A stretch of 64,000 bases of DNA from Sabethes cyaneus. Its lineage: Eukaryota; Arthropoda; Insecta; Diptera; Culicidae. Every line of letters starts with the position of its first letter. Position 1 is the stretch's first letter. Below are positions 11,705 to 24,129 of this stretch, one piece after another. The stretch is from NCBI RefSeq assembly GCF_943734655.1, contig NC_071354.1, positions 77,475,838 through 77,539,837 of the forward strand, in the 5' to 3' direction. Position numbers and translations under genes: made by a program. The notes under the pieces were generated by a model that did no database searches, was not told the origin of the DNA, and worked only from the letters and a program-made list of their open reading frames with translations.

Positions 11705-12975
11705 TGCCAGCTTAAGGGACATAAAAGTTTAATTTAGATAGTATTTCGCTAGACTGTACCCGTTGGGAAATAATGTCATTGATGAAGCCAAGCATTGCAA
11801 GTTCACGGCGTTCTTTGAGTGTTTGTATATTTATAAGCATGCAGTGTGCTTTATATGATGGCAAAGGAAATACTGTCCAATTCAATGTACGTAGTGCGTA
11901 CAAGAAGAATAGTTTTTGGACAGATTCGATGCGTTCTTCATGTGTGATTGTGTATGGATTTCATACGACGTTACAATATTCCAGAATTGGTCGCACGTAT
12001 GTTGTATATAAGAGTTGATAGCGTAAGGGTTTTTGAAATTATAGCTGAAGCATTTGATAAAGCCCAGCATGCTATTTAATTTGTTGATAATTGTGTTATA
12101 ATGTTCAATAAATGTTAATTTCGAGTCTAAAATTACACCTAGATCTCTTACAATTTTACAGTTTTCTACGCGCTGGTTTCCTATGCCTGTTGAATATGTT
12201 TGTGTTTTCCGGCTAAATTCAATTGTATTACATTTTTTGACATTTAGTTGGAGCAAGCTTTTATTGCACCACGTGTAGAATACAATGATTTCATTGTGGA
12301 ATGGTTCGAAGTTTTCCGCATTAGTTATTTCCATGAACAGCTTCATGTCGTCTGCGTATTGAATTAAGAAGTAAGGATATGTCATTTACGTACAGGATGA
12401 AGAGAAGAGGGCCCAGATGAGAACCTTGTGACTTGTGACTTGTACTGGTTTGGAGTAGGTATTTTGAGAGCGAACTATTTGTTTCCGTTTTGTGAGATAT
12501 GACTGTAACCATTACAAAAGTGTTTCTTTTATTCCTTTTTTTCAATTTAAAGATTAGTGAAGGTATGTCAATTTTGTCAAACGCTGTACTGAAGTCAGTG
12601 TAAAGAGATTCTACTTGGTTACCATTGTCCATTATCCATTGGATTCAGAGTGAATGTCATAAATTTTAAATATTTAAGGCAGTTGATCGGCCTTTATAAA
12701 AGCCATACTGCTGAGCAGTAATTTGGTGTTTTATTTACTGGAAAATTTAATTATTGACTATTGATTCAAATAGTTTCGGAATACATAAGATAATGGCAAT
12801 TGCACGATAATTTCGTAAGTCAGCCTTAGTACCAGATTTGAAAATTGGTACCAAGTAAGAAGATTTCCACTTCTGATAAAAATCCTGTTTTCAGCGATAT
12901 GTTGAACAGTTGTTGTAGCGGAGCAGTTAATTCTTCTACCAGGCTTTTCAATAATACATGTGATGTTCAGATATG
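11705..12975 (-). pseudogene. LINE-A group RT remnant, second subfamily
   Basis: On the minus strand from 12975 downward, one can follow LVEELTAPLQQLFNISLKTG, then MDNGNQVESLYTDFSTAFDK (near 12600), GSHLGPLLFILYVNDI (near 12400), QYADDMKLFMEI (near 12340), IVRDLGVILDSKLTFIEHY (near 12130) and the C-terminal TLKERRELAMLGFINDI (near 11790). This is the order of a complete non-LTR RT. Stops and frame changes separate the pieces, and the endonuclease half is absent. It differs enough from the 24-27 kb copies to be another subfamily. Confidence 0.85.
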
Positions 12976-13089
12976 TGGTCTACAGATATATTTTTTTAAT
13001 GAATTTCACCGCGAAAAATTAACAAAGTAAATTAATAACAACATTACGCTGACTTGAAAATCATGTCTCTTTTGTTTTAAATTCGGAGA

Positions 13090-13430
13090 AATCAACTTGC
13101 AGACTCACTATTTGTTTATAGACTTCAAGGCGGTGTACGATTGAGTTGAACGAAATAAACTGTAGCGCATTTCATTGTTGAGCCTGATATGTGCTACCCT
13201 AGAAGATTAAAAACTTCAGAATAGTAGTTGAGATATCGGACTCGTTTGTGACGTTCGAATATCGAATTTGCTGCTCAAAATTGCAATTCGAAGTGCAGGT
13301 GTGCAGAGAAGCGGTACCATCATCACGAAATCTCACATGCTCCTAAATATCGCGGACGATGTCGTTATGATCGGTATTAGCAGTAAAACTGTGGTTGACA
13401 AAGTGGATTCTCTCGTACTTGCATAACCAA
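13090..13430 (+). pseudogene. RTE-like LINE fragment (RT core), + strand
   Basis: On the + strand it reads LQTHYLFIDFKAVYD, later RSAGVQRSGTIITKSHMLL, then IADDVVMIGI, where ADD is the catalytic pair of Asp residues. Stops and deletions interrupt it. A short separate RT scrap (DVPHGCNLGS) follows at about 13466-13500. Same group as 7882-8136 and 60025-60443. Confidence 0.68.
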
Positions 13431-13934
13431 AGTGTGTTGAAGGCACTTTATAGCCGTCGTTTAACATTGGCTCTGACGTCCCACATGGCTGCAACCTGGG
13501 GTCACTTAAACGCGTCCAAAACTAATCGTTACCGTCGGTATCGATGAACACGGTATGCGAGCTCCATCGCCGGTATACTTACACCGGGCATATTCCCGAT
13601 GGTGATCTTGTTGTTCTATTGCAAACAGCTCTCGTACGGTGCCTTTTGCTGCTCGAAACACGTTTCCTCCTCGTAGTCTTGTCTATTTTCATGTGAGCAG
13701 TGTATATTAACGGTACTGTAATTGAACAAACGGCCTTTTATCGTCAGCATACCGCCTAATACCAAATTTTTCAGATTCTAGCAGCTCGAGCAGTACTTAG
13801 CCACTACTAGGGCTGTCTAACCGGTCGTACCAAAACCGGTGATATCGACCAATTTTTGGGTTTTTGCTTTTTGCTTCGAAAATATGTCTGCATCGATATT
13901 GAAGAAGAACTAAGTTTGATACAAGATTGTAAGA

Positions 13935-14905
13935 CTCATGCCTTAGCAGTGATCGTTGAAATGTGTTCGTTTGTTGAATCTGGCTTTGGAATCAATAGTA
14001 ACGCCCAGGTCCTTTATGGTCTGCACTCGGCGTATATGACACAGCACGATAGAGTATTCGTTTCGCAGGGGTCCAAGTAGTTGGTTAAAGGATATGACGC
14101 AACATTTCGTGACACCATCGTGAAAGACTATCAATATCGCTTTGGAGAGTACAGCAGTCAAGTCAGGTTTTAATTTCATGGAATATCTCTAAGTCGTCGG
14201 CGTACATCAGCTTAGATGAGCTCATAAGGCTACCCAGCTCATTAACGAAAAGTAAAAATATCAAAGGTCCTAGATAGCTCCCTTAGGGCACGCCAAATGG
14301 TATCTCGAAACAATACGAATTAATACCCTTGAAACTGACAAAAGCGGAGCGTTCGGTAAGATAAGATTAGATCCACAGTGTCGCCCAGTTTGGTAAGCCC
14401 AAGCATCTCAGTTTTCCAACTGCGAGTACGCGTGGAACTTTGTTGAATGCCTTAGTCAATGTATTATGCATCAACCTGGCTTCTCCTTTCTATACTCTTA
14501 CTCAGCGAGTTGACGAATACCATCAAAGTTGTGGTTGTAGACCGTTTTTTCTAAAAGCCGTGTTGGTGTTAGGAAATTATTGGGGACACTGCATGATCAC
14601 AATACCGTAGGCCATTTTTTCAAGAACTTTATTGGGACAACTTAGAATTAAAATTCCGCGATAGTTTTCAATGTCGTGGATATTTCCCGCCTTGTGTATT
14701 GCGGTAATTGATGCAACTTTCCATACCGTTGGGAAAATGCCACTATCTAGTGATCGATTGAAGATTATTGACACTGGCGAAGCGAGGGACGTAGCAAATT
14801 GTTTAATGAACTAGGGTGGCAAACTATCAGGGTCAGACCCTTTTGAGGTATCCAACGAAAGTGCTTCTTCCACATCCTGGATGGAAACGATCAAGTGTGG
14901 CAGAT
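13935..14905 (-). pseudogene. LINE-A group RT remnant
   Basis: Minus strand in order: VEEALSLDTSKGSDPDSLPP (near 14870), VSIIFNRSLDSGIFP (14700-14775), HDIENYRGILILSCPNKVLE, then GSYLGPLIFLLFVNELG (near 14250), KLMYADDLEIFHEIK (near 14190) and IKDLGVTIDSKARFNK (near 13990). This covers the RT from fingers to thumb. Several frameshifts and stops separate the parts. No insertion signature was recognised. Confidence 0.82.
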
Positions 14906-14909
14906 ACAT

Positions 14910-17900
14910 GTTGTGATACATGATGAAGAGGATGACGCTATGCAACGGTGTTCCGGTTTAGGGATGGAGGAAAAATTTCGTGAAGAGACTGTAGGAGACC
15001 AGGGCATTCAGGCAGTTTTAAAAATAAAGACATTTATTGAAATACAACCGAAACCAATTCCGACAACCCTAGCCACTACCCACAAACTTCAGCGATCCGC
15101 TCTTCCAGGTATTAGGCTTTCATTTCCTTGTGTCCTTATTTCTTTACCTGGGTACAGGTCAAATGTTCTTAATCGAATTAGTAGTCGTTATATTTGGGGC
15201 TTTACTTGGGCCACACTTTCGTGATAGTGCAGCCATCTTGATTTTAATGTAAAAAAACCATGTTTTTTTAATTCTAGCTCCGGGTCAGACGCTATCGTGA
15301 GCTTCTCCTAGCATAGAGTTCAATCGCTCCAACCTAGTTAAAAATGTTTAATCGGACGTAGTTCAGTGCAGTTCGATGGGCCTATGTCCTTGGGGATAAA
15401 ATGCACCGAATTAGCCTCACACCATTCAAACACGCTTTTAGAGTAATGACATGAAGCTAAATTCAGCTAAAATGGCAGTTTTTCTTTGTGCTCCTTTGAC
15501 AATATGTTTCGTCGTTTATCACACACATTGCACATTCTCGGCAAATCCTCTATGGTATAAACACCAGAATGCCGCAGTGGCAATAACATTTTTTATGTTT
15601 AGTTCTACTAGATAACAATGCAAGTTTGATAGTTCAAATACATGTGCTAAAGGCTGACGAGATTACCCGAAGAAATCGCAATATGAGAATCTGTAGAAAG
15701 ATTTGTAAATTGGTCTGTTTGAAGTATTTGTCTTACCACATTTGATGGCTAAATCTTGTAGACTCCCATGAAGAAATTTTGCATGAGTTAGCTAATTAAA
15801 ATGTATTACCAATTAATATTCGCTCCATAGAACGGAAAATGTGACTCTCATTAAAATACATTAATGCCCGGAGATGCTGGTATTCCAATGAACTGCTGCG
15901 ATTTGATGCCGGTTGTTAGCAATCAAAATGGTACATATTATAATGGTATTCATGGAACAAATTAAAAAAACAAGCTTCAGGAAAAGCAAACTGTCATGCT
16001 CTGCTCTGTTCAGCTCGGTCGGTAAGGCTATGGTAATAGACGTGTAAAATTAATTAATTCAATTGTTAAACTAGAATGATGCAACCAACCTGACAGCTGT
16101 TCTGAGCTTAGTGCCTCGAGCCCGAAATCATCCTAATACTGTCCTCGCCGAGATAACACAAGATCGTAATAGAGAGTTCACTTTAATTCGTTTTCATGCC
16201 CATTTAACATTGGAATTGCATAATGATTAGAGTATGTCAAAACAAAGTGAACCATAAGTTGTTTTGCAGTCGTGCGTGTCCTCATATACGACTCATGACT
16301 GTGAATTATAAAGCAGTATAGATGATTGCAATATTTACTTATATTTCAATCATGTATTCAGGAGTATTAAGTTGCGTGTTATAAAAACCGCTGTATAAAA
16401 TGCAAGATAGAATTAAAAATAATCGTCAAAATTTTCGCACGTATATTGCTTCCACTTTGGTACATATATGCTCTTATCTGACATGAAATATAACTTTTTC
16501 GTTCAGATATGATGTCGTATTTGTCAGTTGCAATCGAGATATATCAATCAAATGGTTTACTGGGCGGATATTTGTTTCGTTCAATACGATTAAGTCAACT
16601 GCAGTTTTTTTTCAGTTGCGTAATTAGAATACATTTTATTCTATTGCAGGAACAAATCCATTTTTTGTACGGAGAATAATCCTAGTTTGTCTTGTTACGA
16701 AATTCTTAACGAAACCGAGATTCAATTTGTTTTACAACTTGGAACTCTTGAATCAAATTGAAATACCCATGTTTGATCTTAAATGCTATATAGAAAAAAA
16801 ATCTTTAGAGCGAGTGGGAAGTTAATATAAAATAAATCCCATACCTTTGCTTGAGAAACAACTCAAGTTTGATCAAATGTTTACCATCTGAAATCGTTAA
16901 ACTGGAATCGGTGAACGACCCTGTTAACATCCATATCATATTCTATTAAACAAACAAATCGCCTGCCAGAAAGCCCAGTGCTTTTGAAAATCCTTCTACC
17001 AATACTTCTATTCCATTTCATTCCATCGATACCCGGTTTACCTTTCCGTCCGGATCGGATGCAAACGATGGCACACCTGTTGTTGGCCTGTAACTGAAAC
17101 GGTCGGTGGAAGTTTTCTTTCGATACAATTCCGAAGCCTCTGCCATCGCCGACAGCACGTGGGCAGAACATGACGTCATTTTTTCTATCTCATACGTAGT
17201 GCCTCCTCGGCAAGGATTACCTTCCGAACATGGCTGGGGAGACTATATCCGGTATAATTTATGCAAAGCATCACCATCACCATCAGCATCATCATCGGCA
17301 ACCGTTGTTGCTGTATTTCCGGTCGTAAAGTAGCCGCAGATGGTAGAAATTGAATATTGCCCCATACCGACGGCATTCATGAAACGTAGTGACAATGAAG
17401 ATGAGGCCGTCTCCATGGATTTTCTCAGCGCACGGGTTGCGGATTCTCACAGTACCTATAGCTGGGACGAAAAACAATAAACATCAGGCGAAGGATTTCC
17501 AAGCCATTTCAAATTCTTTGTCTTCACAAACCGTACGATCCCTGAAAGCCACCGTCCCGCTGCTGCTGCTGCTGTACACAATCCATCTAGTTTACTTTGT
17601 GTCCCGAATCACCAGAGCAACCACACCTCAGTGTTGGTAGTAAAACTTTCGCCTCCGAGAATACTTCTTAGTGGTGTGGTGCTATTATTCACCACCACCC
17701 TGCTGGTTGGTGCAAAGCAGGTTCGAATGAAGCACAAATCTTCATTTTATACAGAGTTGCACTTCGATGAATGGGTGCACATAAAACATCTAAACATATG
17801 GATGCTTTTGCATAAAATAGAAGAAATATTATACGTCCAGAGCTGTTCAACCGCATGACTTATGTGAAGAAGGTACGAAAACTTCGTTACATATAAAAAC

Positions 17901-18171
17901 TTTATTTTCAGAACTATGGGGTAAAGCTACAACGTTATTTTATAGTAGACTAGCTAACTCGACAAACTTCGTATTGCCACAAATTAAACTGTGTTGTACC
18001 TCCTGAATCTTGGATGACCTTTATCACAATCTCGAGTTTTGCAAGTTTCTGAGGATTTCATGGGTGTTTTAATATATAAATTCTTCTCACAGTACAATAG
18101 AAAACAATTTCCCGCATTGCTTAGCCTGGTAAAATAAAGCGGATAGCATTTAAACACTCGCCATCATTACA
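14910..18171. other. Long stretch without a recognised gene
   Basis: The sequence is mostly AT-rich. A block at about 16880-17640 is more GC-rich and holds overlapping short ORFs on both strands (for example 16881-17171 minus, 17389-17640 plus) and a CATCAC/CATCAG run near 17272-17300. These could be untranslated exon sequence or a decayed element. A motif near 15288 (CCGGGTCAGACGCTATCGTG) is shared with the repeat at 49105. Confidence 0.4.
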
Positions 18172-18520
18172 AACCATTTCGCTGAATACCATTTTGCGAA
18201 TTCCCGGTTGACCATAAGGCGGAATATAAAGTTTCGCAGAATACCATTTCGCGAAAAATCTTACGCGGGCTGTACCTTTTCACGGAAAATCTTCTCGTAG
18301 AAAGTACCATTTCGCTGGGGTGATCCAACTGATAGTAATAGAGGTCAGTAGATCTAGGAAAATAAATAAACCTTAAGGTTTATTTTAAGGTGATCTCTAC
18401 GGGGGGCTACCCCCGCAGTGGCCGGTGCTTCCGACGATAGGTCGCCAGCAACACTCGCGGTCTGTGGCCGCCTCGCGCTGAATCATCTAATGTTACTATT
18501 AATAGTTTTTGGTGGTCCTG
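18172..18520 (-). mobile_element. Truncated foldback element (CGAATGG family), inverted
   Basis: 18172-18315 is an array of variants of ATACCATTTCGCGAA. It is followed by a core whose complement (about 18325-18510) matches 30620-30790: both share CCACTGCGGGG or CACTGCGGGG, a run of C or G, TTTTCCTAGAT and CTACTGAC. This is therefore a relative of the complete element at 30291-30923, in the opposite orientation. The second repeat-filled arm is missing. Confidence 0.6.
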
Positions 18521-18539
18521 TTATTGACTAATGTTTTAT

Positions 18540-19397
18540 GAAAGATACTAAAATTTCTCGAGTCCGATTAGTTTTTGAGTTACGCAAAAATTTCAGTTTT
18601 ATTTGTATGAGAGTCCTTATCCCCCTTCCTCAAACCATCATTAAAAAAATCCTGCCTCCAAAACCCCTACATGCCAAATATGGTTCCATTTGCTTGATTA
18701 GTTCTCTAATTATGAGGATATTTGTATTTCATTTGCATAGGAGCCAACCCCCCTATTGAAGGAGGGAGGGGCCATAATTCCCCTCCTAAAGAGGGGAGGG
18801 GTCTCAATTCACCATCGAAAAAAATCTGCCTACAAAAACACCCACATGCTAAATTTGGTTCCATTTGTTTGATTAGTTCTCGTGTAATGAGGAAATTTGT
18901 ATTTCATTTGTTTAGGAGCCCCTCCCTCCTAAAGTGAGGAGGGGTCCTAATTCACCATAGAAAAAATTCTTGCCTCCAAAAACCTTCACATGCCAAATTT
19001 TGTTCTATTTGCTTGATTAGTTCTAGAGTTATGAGAAAATTTGTATTTCATTTGTATTGAAGCCTCCCTCTTAAAGGGGAGAGGAGTCATAATTCCCCTT
19101 CTAAAGAGGGGACGGGTCTCAACTTACCATAAAAAAATTCTTTTCTCCAAAAACACTCATATGCCAAATTTTGTTCCATTTGCTTGATTAGTTCTCGAGT
19201 TATGCAGAAATTTGTGTTTCATTTCTATGGGAGCCCCCCTCTCTTAGTTGGGGAGGGGTTTCTAACCATCATAGGAACCTTCCCTGGCCCCATAAACCTA
19301 TATATGCAAATTTTCACGCCGATTGGTTCAGTAGTTTTCGATTCTATAAGGAACATCCCGACAGACAGACAGACAGAAATCCATTTTTATATATAAG
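18540..19397 (+). repeat. Five-unit tandem repeat, 135-175 bp period
   Basis: Five units each contain a version of GAGTTATGAGGAAATTTGTA, then TTTCATTTG, then a GA/CT-rich stem such as CCCCTCC...GGAGGGG, then ATGCCAAATTTGGTTCCATT. Starts of the ATTTGTATTTCATTTG-like core lie near 18588, 18720, 18895, 19036 and 19208. The block ends with GACAGACAGACAGAAATCC followed by TTTTTATATATAAG, a terminal signature I associate with dispersed insect repeats. The stems and small ORFs inside are repeat products. Confidence 0.7.
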
Positions 19398-20307
19398 CTA
19401 TTACCCTGCAGTATTGAAATTCACAATATCTGCTTTCAAATAAAAACTGTTAAAATCTTCTTGGAAAATACTTCGATTATTATTATCATCATCATTTTCT
19501 TCAAGGCAGAAATTAACCAAATTTGGTATTATTTCTCTTTAAAGTATGTTGTTTATATCCTGTGAATTTCAACTGGCTTGTTAGAGCAGCATCGTACCTC
19601 GAAGCTAACTGGACGGGCAGAATAAAACTTTCCAAATTGCGACAAACGCCAGTAAACTATTGCCAAATCCCGTGTTAAAAATTCTGAGAGAAGTTTGGCT
19701 GTTATTTTCTCGCGGGTAATTCTAGTCAGTTGCGCAGGATAGCAAATCATGAAATATCACATTGGCGATCTACTGCCAAAATTTAATTTTCGTTGTTGCT
19801 GAGGTAAGAAAGATTAGATATAGATATAGATTTAGAGGAAATGGAAAATGGTTTGGATTTGTGTTGTTTTGCTAGAGAATTTAGGCTGCGCAAAAGGGCA
19901 AAAGTGGATCATTAGTTTGCTGTTTTTTCAACTGATGTTTTGTACAGATTTTTAGTTGTTCGATTCTCGGTCAATCGGTGCGTTTATTCGTGCTACTGGT
20001 GTTCGACTAGCAATCGTTTGGTTGTTTTACATGTGTTATTGGATGCGTTATTTCGTTCGACGGGACGAGACTGGGACGAATATACGTGTCTTAACAAAGA
20101 TCAAGTACTAGTAGAACAAGAACAAGTAGTAGTGTCCATTTTAGGCCGTCAAATTACAAAACGGAGAGCGATTTCCGCACAGGTTGTGTACGCGAGTAAA
20201 CGAATTTCAATATAACAAACAAGAATATTTTGACGACTGTACCAACAATGTAGATAATCTAAAATTGACTCTAAATAATATCATATACTGAATTGTTAAT
20301 TTTTCTT

Positions 20308-20345
20308 AGGGGGAGGATGTAGCACCCCTATTTATACTGGTATTA
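20308..20345 (+). other. Possible polypurine tract and LTR start
   Basis: AGGGGGAGGA is followed directly by TGTAGCACCCCTA, which looks like the polypurine tract and 5'-TG of a 3' LTR of a gypsy-type element. I cannot find the matching LTR end, a primer-binding site or pol sequence, so this rests on the junction alone. The ORF at 19940-20215 upstream is not recognisable. Confidence 0.25.
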
Positions 20346-20479
20346 TTTGAATGTATAATGTGTGTTTTTTACATATAATTTCGGTAGTTAGCAGTGGCTG
20401 GCACTGAGAAAGTGACAGGAGTTTGGCTGCCAGCTCTCCGCGAAAACGGGTGAATGAGACAGTCGCATCAAAAGATTCA

Positions 20480-23400
20480 AGATTAGTCGTAGAGTAGTCG
20501 TAGGTATTTCCATCATATCCAACATAAATTATTAAAAATATCCGCGTTTTATGACATACAATGCTAAATTAATTATTCTCTAATATTTTAGTTTGTTGAC
20601 TATCATACGCGATCAATCAAAGTGAGCTAAGAACTATTTGAATGTTTCTTTTCATCAAAAAATTCCTAGCAGACAAATTTGCTACGTTTTTTCGTGCGAC
20701 GAAAAAGAAAAGGTCGACTAATCGTTTCAATTCCCGTCATTCATAGAATGAAAATAGCTCACGCAACGCATTGTCGTTATTCTACAGCCGGGAAAATTTG
20801 CATGACCAGCAGAAATTTTTGCAGAATAACATTTGTCATGTCGTCCTGCACAAATACATGCGCGCTAATTTCGTAAACATTGTTGGAATTTTTAGTTCGG
20901 ACGAAGAAAAATTTTTATGGACGGATTTCAAAACGGTACGACGAATTTAAGAAATAAAGTCAGCTGCGTAATTTCGATAAATGCTTTAATAATCGCTTTT
21001 TAGTGAATTTATAGTGCATGGATCGGAAGGTGAGTGTGTTTGAGTGAAATCAGCACAAGAACTTTTCTAGTATTCAGCAAATCCATCCAAAAAATAATGA
21101 AAATTAGAGTGGCTCTACTTACTACGATGGGAATTAGAATTAAACCCTAATTCGATCCGCTGTTGACTCGTTAAATTACGATCATGTTACTTTGAGGGAA
21201 TTTCAACTCAATTTCAATTTATTTTCAAGCTAGGCAGCAAGTCGATTACTTACTATTTTACCCGCGATTTGGTGAGTAAAATTTGATTCGCTGACTTTAA
21301 TGGAGAATTGTTTTGACAGTCACGTGACGGTTCTCAATCGAACATAACACGTCATCGGTCTGTTGTGTCAATAATAAAAAGAAGGATATCTAATTTCAGT
21401 ACGGAAATTGAAACCGCCAGTCCTATGTCACTGGTAAATCACCTTCCCTTCTTCGCCGTTTGCATCGAATTAAACTAGCTTCTTATTATAATGGCTTGGT
21501 AATAAAAAATTCACCACCGGTTTCTGCAAATATGACGCAAAGTAGATACGACAGTGATACCGAGCGTATACTACTAATTCGAGTTTATATTTCTTTTATA
21601 TTGTATTTGCCGTGGAAAGTATACCGCCTTCTAGAACATCGCTTCGTGGACGAAGAAAAGATTCAAGTTCTGGTTTGCTTGTTTCGTATTTAAAATTATA
21701 ATCACGTAAAGTTTCTCGTTTTGCTGAAATACCATTCTCAAATGCGTCATGTTTGAATTGTCACATGAACGGATTGTCGGACTACGAAATAAGCGCAGTG
21801 ATAAAAGCATGAAAGAAATTGGATAACTCGAGCTATCTGATTCCATCAGTGCCAAGAAAAATGCCGCCGTCTCAAGTGCCCAAACCTTCTGCTGCGGCAA
21901 ACAGCGGCTAGGCTAGGTAGAAACAAAAATAATAGGAATCATTTTTCTGCTTTTTTGTCAAAAAACGCTAAGCAGATATCTTGCTAGTGGAATCAAGGCA
22001 AGACGAAAAAGTTATTATGTCACTTGTTTAGCTAAAATTCGTCTGTCATGAGCCATCTCTGACAGTTGAAATAAATTGCGAAGAACTTAATTGTGAAAAA
22101 TGACCAAATGTGTCGTTTCTCATACTTCAGCTGAAATTTAAAACAACTAAATATTCTTTGGAACTTCCCTGATCCCGTGACATTTCAATTGATTCCTTTG
22201 AGATTGTGTTCTGGTGTTCTGTGAGTGTGTTGTATTAGCGATGCTATTTTCACATCCACACGGAGTAGCACGCCGACATGTAGGATCTTCTCGAACAAGT
22301 GAATAATACCCCGGAGAAATCTATAATCACCCTAAAAGCCTGTTGAATTTCGATGCTATCGAAATATGTTCCATATCTAAGTTCAATACCGCCCGCCGCC
22401 CCCGTTCGTTCATTCGCTCGTTTCACCCCTCAAAACAACAGCATCGAAAGCAAAACAAGCCAAAGTAAATGGTTTGTTGCCGAAGGAATTTACATTGTCT
22501 CACGTTCGACAGGCGATCGCACTGGCATCTTTTCGCCCTCACGTTATTTCCTTTGCCGTGACCCGAAGGGGCCCCGTGTCTTGCCGGGGAGAACAATTTC
22601 AATCGAATTTTTCCAAGCGTCGCATCTCACTTTGTATTCCGGACAGTTTCAAGCACTTCGCCCGGGGACGGTGGTGATTCGAGATGTACCCTGGGAGAAC
22701 GAGGCGAAGAGGACACCCAATGAGTGATTGATGGCAGTGAACTTCATTTTAGAAATTTACTTTTGGGATTACCGCCATTAGCATTTTCCTTCTGCTGCAG
22801 AGACGTGGCGGCTGGTTGGTGAAATTCCTGTGCTATTGCGAAATCGGTCGGGTCGGTTGGATTTCGACGCTACCAAGCAGTACCAAGAGCAGCGCCATTG
22901 TAATTACTACTACGGCCACGATTGCGCCACTTGACAGAGACTGCCCCCCAGAGGAGGAGAAGGCTTCAAACGGCTCAGCGTTTGAGGGTGGACTAATGCG
23001 CTTCGAGATGCGCTCTTTACACAGTCATCTAATCCTGCTGAAATTTGTGTCGATGTCGGTGATTGAGGAGAGTCTTTGGTATGAAATGAGGCATTTATTG
23101 CAGTTGTCGTTTTCGTAGCACTAGATCGAAATTGCGGAAGGATTCCTAGTAGATTTTTATCTCTTCGACCATTGCGGTTAGGGCGTTTCACTTTGCGGGA
23201 TGTTTTTCACTTCTATGTCTATGTCTAACATTGTACTGGAATCTTAAAAGATAACAAAGACATTACGGTGTAGATAGATATAGGTAATCTTTAATTATTA
23301 ATTATTAATTTAGTAAGTGTAGAAGAGAAATTGATGACAATATCTTTAATGTCAACTTTGGTCTGTATTGCGCTGTAATCCAGGGAAAGAATACTTACGT

Positions 23401-24125
23401 GTACCGTAAAATGGGCTAACATTGATCACCGGGTTAACATTGATCGAAAGGACCATTCGCATGAATAAGTGAAATAATCAACTTCTGCCAACTTTCCTGA
23501 ATTGATCAATGTTACCCCTTGAAATTTGTATGGGAATGTGACTCAATGGAGGCGCATGGTAAATTGTGAATATCCTGAACACTTGAGTAATAGTACAAAA
23601 AAATGATGTTGCTTGAAAATTCTGTGCAATAAGCGTTTCTAAAATCACTTTTTTGTCCGCCTGGAACTGACAAGTTTAATCCTACTAATAATTTATTAAT
23701 TGCGGTACAAGTTATTCGTTTACGATATAATTTTCTCTCTACTAGATGCTGTGGCATAATTGGGGCAAACTGTTTACAATACGTTTGCTGCTAGAAAACC
23801 GAATAAGGATTTCTTCTTTATTTTTTCTTTGCTACGCATCATATTGTATAACACAGCAAGAAACAAAGTTTATGATAATTTTTATGTATGAAACTTAGTT
23901 TTGTGTACGAGTTAGGTGAAAGTCAAACTCAGCTGACACTTGGCTGAAAACTCGTTGTAGCCTGACGATGACCCCGACGGGTTTTGTACAGTGAGATTAG
24001 TAAACTAGTTAGTTTATTATTTAAAAAATTTCATCTAACCTATTTGTGGTCTTAATGAATATAATAAAGATATAACACTGGATGAAAACTATCTACGCCA
24101 AAGTTGCTCTTTAAAGGCAGTACTC
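20480..24125. other. No recognised gene; GC-rich block at 22.2-23.2 kb
   Basis: A stretch at about 22220-23200 is clearly more GC-rich than its surroundings and carries a 124-codon + ORF (22353-22727) with no known domain. It could be a non-coding exon or 5' untranslated exon of the + strand receptor gene; that is speculation. A partial inverted repeat, GGGTTAACATTGATC at 23432 against GATCAATGTTACCCC at 23505, suggests a small MITE relic. Confidence 0.35.
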
Positions 24126-24129
24126 GTCA

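Noticed and set aside
18540..19400. CRISPR-like array
   Set aside because: Units are long, imperfect and without unique spacers, in a eukaryotic genome; this is a tandem repeat.
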